Shown piece by piece: positions 3,706 to 6,462 of a stretch of 6,462 bases of DNA. Source of the DNA: Gammaproteobacteria bacterium UBA3067 (GTDB taxonomy: Bacteria > Pseudomonadota > Gammaproteobacteria > Pseudomonadales > UBA3067); NCBI GenBank assembly GCA_002366835.1, contig DFBZ01000123.1, positions 1 through 6,462 on the forward strand. Direction: 5' to 3'. The notes under the pieces were generated by a model. It was not told where the DNA came from, did no database searches, and saw only the letters and a program-made list of their open reading frames with translations. The translations under genes were made by a program, and so were the position numbers. Within the stretch, counting starts at the first letter, position 1. Every line of letters starts with the position of its first letter.

Positions 3706-6462
3706 AGTTCCAGCTCCTCCCAATCATCACCTTCTTCTGTGGGTGTTTGATTGGCCTGCTCGCGCGCCCATAAGGCGGTATCGATATAATCGGCCATGCT
3801 TTCTATGCTGGTTAGTTCAAAGACCATCTTTAGTGGCAGCTCGATTTTAAAATGATTATTTACCCGTGCTAATAACTGTGTCGCAAGCAATGATTGGCCG
3901 CCCAATTCAAAAAAGTTTTCATTTACGCCCACGCGTGGGCGTTGTAGTACGTCTGCCCAAATGGCAGCGAGGGTGATTTCGCTTTCTCTCTCTGGGGCTT
4001 TAAAGGGGCAACTTTGCTCAGACGCAAGACGCTTTAATGCCGCTTGATCCAATTTACCGTTAGGGTTTAAAGGTATTTTTTCTACGGCAATAAACGCATT
4101 TGGTAGCATGTAGTCAGGTAAATGTTCGCGTAATTGTGCGCGCAGTGTTTCACTGTTTAATTCAGGCGTACATAAATAGGCCACCAGTTGTGTTTTTTCG
4201 AAAGCATTTTCGTTTGTTTCTAAACACACCACCACCTGTTGAATACTTGTAATGGATTTAATGCAGGCTGAAACGTCTTCCAGCTCGATACGATAACCGC
4301 GTATTTTGACTTGGAAATCGTGTCGACCCAGCACCTCCACAGAACCATCGGCTCGATAACGGCCATAATCTCCACTGCGATACAACATGGCTTTGGTCGA
4401 TTTTTTTCCGTTCTCGGCATCAAGCGGGTTATTGATAAAAGCCGATCTATTTACGGCTTTGTCTTCATCTTTATAACCCAGAGCAAGGTAAGGCGAACGC
4501 ACATAAATTTCCGCCATTTCACCAATGCCCGCCAAGCGCTGGCGCTTGTCTAGCAACAATAATTGACTGTATTCACTGCCCTGCCCCACAGGGATTAATC
4601 CTTTATCCTTATCATTCACCTGATGCCAACTGTGAATTTGAGGGGTTTCGGTGCAGCCGTAACAATTTATAAGCGCCGCCTGAGGTGCAAGCTGTTTTAT
4701 CGGCTCTAAGGTGTGGCCATGTAATTTATCACCACTAAATAGCAGGTAACGTAATGATTCACAGGGCGGGCTCTTTTCGGCATCTTGGGTAATCAGTTGT
4801 GCCAATGCCGGGGTGAGGTGGCAGACGCTAAGGGCTTGCTCCATCATCCACTGGCGCAGTTGATCTGGATTTTTCATTAATTCAGGATCAGGAATAACTA
4901 TTTTCGCGCCGAGGCTCAAGGGCAAGAAAATGTCCCGTAATAGAGGGTCGTGCCCCAAGCCGGAAAAGAGGCTGAAATGGTCTTTTTCAGAAACATCAAA
5001 GCTACGCGGATACCAATCCAGCAAAGCGGTAATGGGACGCAAGCTGCCGCGAATCACTTTGGATTTTCCACTGGTGCCAGAGGTGAGCATTAAATAACTG
5101 AGTTGATCGAGGTGCTTGCTTTGTTCTGGCGGCATTTCTTTGCTGTAGGAAGAAAAACTATTTTTCTGCTGCCAGCCCCTTAAACCCGGCACACTCAAAT
5201 GTATAGGTAGAAAAGAAAAAGCCGCCGCGAGGTTTTCGGGTAACAAGCCTGCCGGTTCAAGATGTAAGGCAGCCTGCGGCTGGACATCTTTCATAGCAAG
5301 TAATAAACGCTGCTCGGGGTGAGTGGGGTCAAGCACGACAAATGCACCGCCAGCTTTTATTATCGCTAACAAAGCACACACGAGTGCGCCGCTTCTGTGC
5401 CCATAAATTACCACTGGTGCTTCTGCCAACAAACCTGCCTGTTGCAGGGCGTGGGCCAGTTGGTTGCTGCGCTGCTCCAACTCCCCGTAAGTCCAGTTTC
5501 CGTCCATATCGACGAGAGCAATTTCTTTAATGCGCTTTTGCGCCTGTGTAGATATTTGTTGCTGGGGTAACACAAATTCTTTTAAGGGCAGCGCTTGTAA
5601 CGGGTCTGGCAGTAGAGATTTTTCATTTTTCTGTAGTAACTGAAATGCTGCCAATGGCCGATCAAGATCAACCACCAACTGGCTAAACAGGCTTTCCAGA
5701 TGTGCCAGGTGTCGCTCGATACTTTGTGGCGAAAAACAATCACTGCGATAAAGCATGGAAAGTTTTAAGCCTTCATCCTGCGGCTGCACATACAGGGTTA
5801 AATCAAATTTGGCGGCATAATTTTGTTGTTCATCGCTTAGATCTTCAATGCGCAAGTCAGCCACTTCACGGCTGGCGGAGGGTAAATTTAGTACATTCAG
5901 AAAGACCTGAAAAAGCGGCGAATGACTGAGACTACGCTCAGGTTGTATAGCATCCACCAGCATTTCAAAGGGTAAATTCTGATGGGCGAAACCGGCGAGA
6001 CTTTGCTCCCGCACCTGATATAGGAATTCACGAAAGCTTTGGTCTTCTGCTACATCAGCACCAAACACCACGGTATTGATAAAAAAACCAATCATGGCTT
6101 CAGTTTCTGCCATGGTGCGCCCCGCCACAGGAGAGCCAAGGTTAAACTTGGCCTGCCCACTGTAACGCGAAAGCAATAGCTGCCAGACAGAAAGGCTGAG
6201 CATAAAAAGGCTGACACCTTCTCGCTCACTCAGGGCCAACAGGTCTTGGGTGAGCGAGACCGGCAAAGTGTGGTGAATCAAGGCCCCTGGCGAAGAGGGT
6301 GTGTTGGGGCGAGGGAAATCCGTCGGCAATTGCAGCACAGGGTCTTTATCAGAAACTTGTTCCACCCAGAAATTCAGGGCCGTTTGTAGATGAGCTTCAT
6401 CCAGCCATTGCTGCTGCCAACAGGCATAATCTCCGTACTGAAACGCCAACTCTGGAAGCGGG
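3702..6462 (-). CDS. NRPS, 5'-partial: C (C-terminal half) - A - T - acidic C-terminal tail
   Basis: Multimodular nonribosomal peptide synthetase, one full extension module apart from the missing front of its C domain. The frame is open to the window edge (PLPE precedes the TTG at 6447..6449), so that TTG is an internal leucine and the true start lies beyond 6462. Counting from this leucine: C domain to about residue 270 with motifs GDYACWQ (6-12), IGFFINTVV (120-128) and HQNLPFE (156-162); A domain about 300-805 with LTSGTSGKSK (455-464), YGCTE (597-601), YRSGD (690-694), GRHDFQVKIRGYRIEL (708-723) and NPNGK (795-799); carrier domain with FFELGGQSLL (846-855), Ser853 being the phosphopantetheine site; then an acidic tail ending DDWEELEL. 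There is no epimerase or thioesterase, so the chain passes to the next protein. It overlaps gene 2 by 4 bases, so the two are almost certainly co-transcribed. The family is certain; the monomer is not. Confidence 0.97.
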   Translation of the reverse strand, partial: PLPELAFQYGDYACWQQQWLDEAHLQTALNFWVEQVSDKDPVLQLPTDFPRPNTPSSPGALIHHTLPVSLTQDLLALSEREGVSLFMLSLSVWQLLLSRYSGQAKFNLGSPVAGRTMAETEAMIGFFINTVVFGADVAEDQSFREFLYQVREQSLAGFAHQNLPFEMLVDAIQPERSLSHSPLFQVFLNVLNLPSASREVADLRIEDLSDEQQNYAAKFDLTLYVQPQDEGLKLSMLYRSDCFSPQSIERHLAHLESLFSQLVVDLDRPLAAFQLLQKNEKSLLPDPLQALPLKEFVLPQQQISTQAQKRIKEIALVDMDGNWTYGELEQRSNQLAHALQQAGLLAEAPVVIYGHRSGALVCALLAIIKAGGAFVVLDPTHPEQRLLLAMKDVQPQAALHLEPAGLLPENLAAAFSFLPIHLSVPGLRGWQQKNSFSSYSKEMPPEQSKHLDQLSYLMLTSGTSGKSKVIRGSLRPITALLDWYPRSFDVSEKDHFSLFSGLGHDPLLRDIFLPLSLGAKIVIPDPELMKNPDQLRQWMMEQALSVCHLTPALAQLITQDAEKSPPCESLRYLLFSGDKLHGHTLEPIKQLAPQAALINCYGCTETPQIHSWHQVNDKDKGLIPVGQGSEYSQLLLLDKRQRLAGIGEMAEIYVRSPYLALGYKDEDKAVNRSAFINNPLDAENGKKSTKAMLYRSGDYGRYRADGSVEVLGRHDFQVKIRGYRIELEDVSACIKSITSIQQVVVCLETNENAFEKTQLVAYLCTPELNSETLRAQLREHLPDYMLPNAFIAVEKIPLNPNGKLDQAALKRLASEQSCPFKAPERESEITLAAIWADVLQRPRVGVNENFFELGGQSLLATQLLARVNNHFKIELPLKMVFELTSIESMADYIDTALWAREQANQTPTEEGDDWEELEL
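3705..3779 (-). other. Acidic C-terminal tail, probable docking motif
   Basis: About 25 residues follow the carrier domain, ending in PTEEGDDWEELEL, which carries seven acidic residues in thirteen. Short acidic C-terminal linear motifs are the known partners of TubC_N-type (beta-hairpin) docking domains in NRPS lines. The very next gene starts with such a domain, so this is inferred to be its ligand. The tail has no other recognisable fold. Confidence 0.7.
3714..3720 (-). promoter_or_regulatory. Ribosome binding site of gene 2 (GGAGGAG)
   Basis: The minus strand reads GGAGGAG followed by 8 bases and then the ATG of gene 2. GGAGG is a near-ideal Shine-Dalgarno core, and this decides the start of gene 2. 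The same bases lie inside gene 1, where they form most of the Trp-Glu-Glu codons of the acidic tail, so one sequence serves both as docking-tail code and as ribosome site. Confidence 0.9.
3780..3998 (-). other. Peptidyl carrier (T) domain (gene 1)
   Basis: Carrier domain that holds the growing chain on a phosphopantetheine arm. The motif FFELGGQSLLATQLL matches the family pattern FFELGGHSLL, with Gln in place of the usual His before the serine. The modified serine is codon 3891..3893. It follows the A domain at the usual distance and is the last folded domain of the protein. Confidence 0.95.
4035..5552 (-). other. Adenylation domain with non-canonical core motifs (gene 1)
   Basis: Activates the module's monomer as an acyl-AMP and loads it on the adjacent carrier. 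All core motifs are present, but several deviate. The phosphate loop reads SGTSGKSKVIRG, lacking the usual PKG. The A4 region reads GLGHDPLLRDIF where most amino-acid A domains have FDxSxxE. A5 reads VCHLTPA. The substrate-anchoring Asp (501) and the catalytic Lys of NPNGK (799) are kept, so it should be active. Pocket residues by manual alignment to GrsA are D501, P502, R505, H544, L570, S572, C596, Q604, I605, K799. As I recall, the start D-P-R-H resembles the code reported for the McyE glutamate domain of microcystin synthetase. This is only a hint of an acidic monomer, since later positions differ. Confidence 0.9.
5640..6462 (-). other. Condensation domain, C-terminal half (gene 1)
   Basis: Joins the upstream peptidyl or acyl group to the amino acid loaded in this module. 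Visible are the later C-family motifs: GDYACWQ, SPVAGRT, IGFFINTVV, AHQNLPFEMLV, SPLFQVFLNV, and the YRSDCF region near the end. The N-terminal half with the catalytic HHxxxDG lies outside the window, so activity and donor stereochemistry (LCL, DCL or starter type) cannot be judged. Confidence 0.93.

Noticed and set aside
3500..3850. Plus-strand open frame of 116 codons across the gene junction
   Set aside because: It has hydrophobic-looking stretches but is antisense to the docking domain, the carrier C-terminus and the ribosome site. It shows no family resemblance.
6447..6449. TTG as the start codon of gene 1
   Set aside because: The frame continues upstream without a stop to the window edge, and the preceding residues (PLPE) fit the usual lead into the C-domain motif. 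The TTG is an internal leucine of a truncated C domain.
1..6462. Promoters, terminators, RNA genes, repeats, mobile elements or CRISPR
   Set aside because: Every base lies in one of two overlapping coding frames. I saw no tRNA- or rRNA-like segment, no inverted-repeat-bounded element and no regular repeat array. Short T or A runs (for example 1139..1145 and 4401..4407) are inside coding sequence without a GC stem.

Overview
The whole window is one strand of a nonribosomal peptide synthetase (NRPS) assembly line, read on the minus strand. It holds parts of two very large genes and no intergenic DNA. Both genes run off the window: the upstream gene lacks its 5' end (past 6462) and the downstream gene lacks its 3' end (before 1). 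I checked the downstream frame codon by codon from its ATG at 3705 to base 1 (1235 codons) and found no stop.

Layout in transcription order (right to left). Gene 1 (6462 to 3702) encodes the second half of a condensation (C) domain, a complete but non-canonical adenylation (A) domain, a carrier (T) domain, and a short acidic C-terminal tail. Gene 2 (3705 to 1) starts inside the stop codon of gene 1 (ATGA overlap) behind a strong ribosome binding site. It encodes a TubC_N-type (beta-hairpin) docking domain, a canonical C domain (C1), a second and strongly divergent C-superfamily domain (C2), and about the first half of an A domain.

How they work together: gene 1 loads one monomer on its carrier and condenses it with whatever comes from upstream. 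Its acidic tail probably docks to the N-terminal domain of the gene 2 protein, whose C1 would then pass the chain to the monomer selected by the gene 2 A domain. The most unusual points are the C1-C2-A order with no A or T between the two C domains, and the gene 1 A domain, whose pocket residues as I align them read D-P-R-H-L-S-C-Q-I-K. No epimerase, thioesterase, transporter, regulator, promoter, terminator, RNA gene, mobile element or CRISPR is visible.

Organism: base composition is moderate and uneven (hand-counted 60-base rows range from 27 to 65% GC). Together with the 4-base overlap, the GGAGG ribosome site and the TubC_N docking this fits a Gram-negative bacterium, perhaps a gammaproteobacterium. 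That is a weak inference; the window has no taxonomic marker. The product cannot be named from this fragment.
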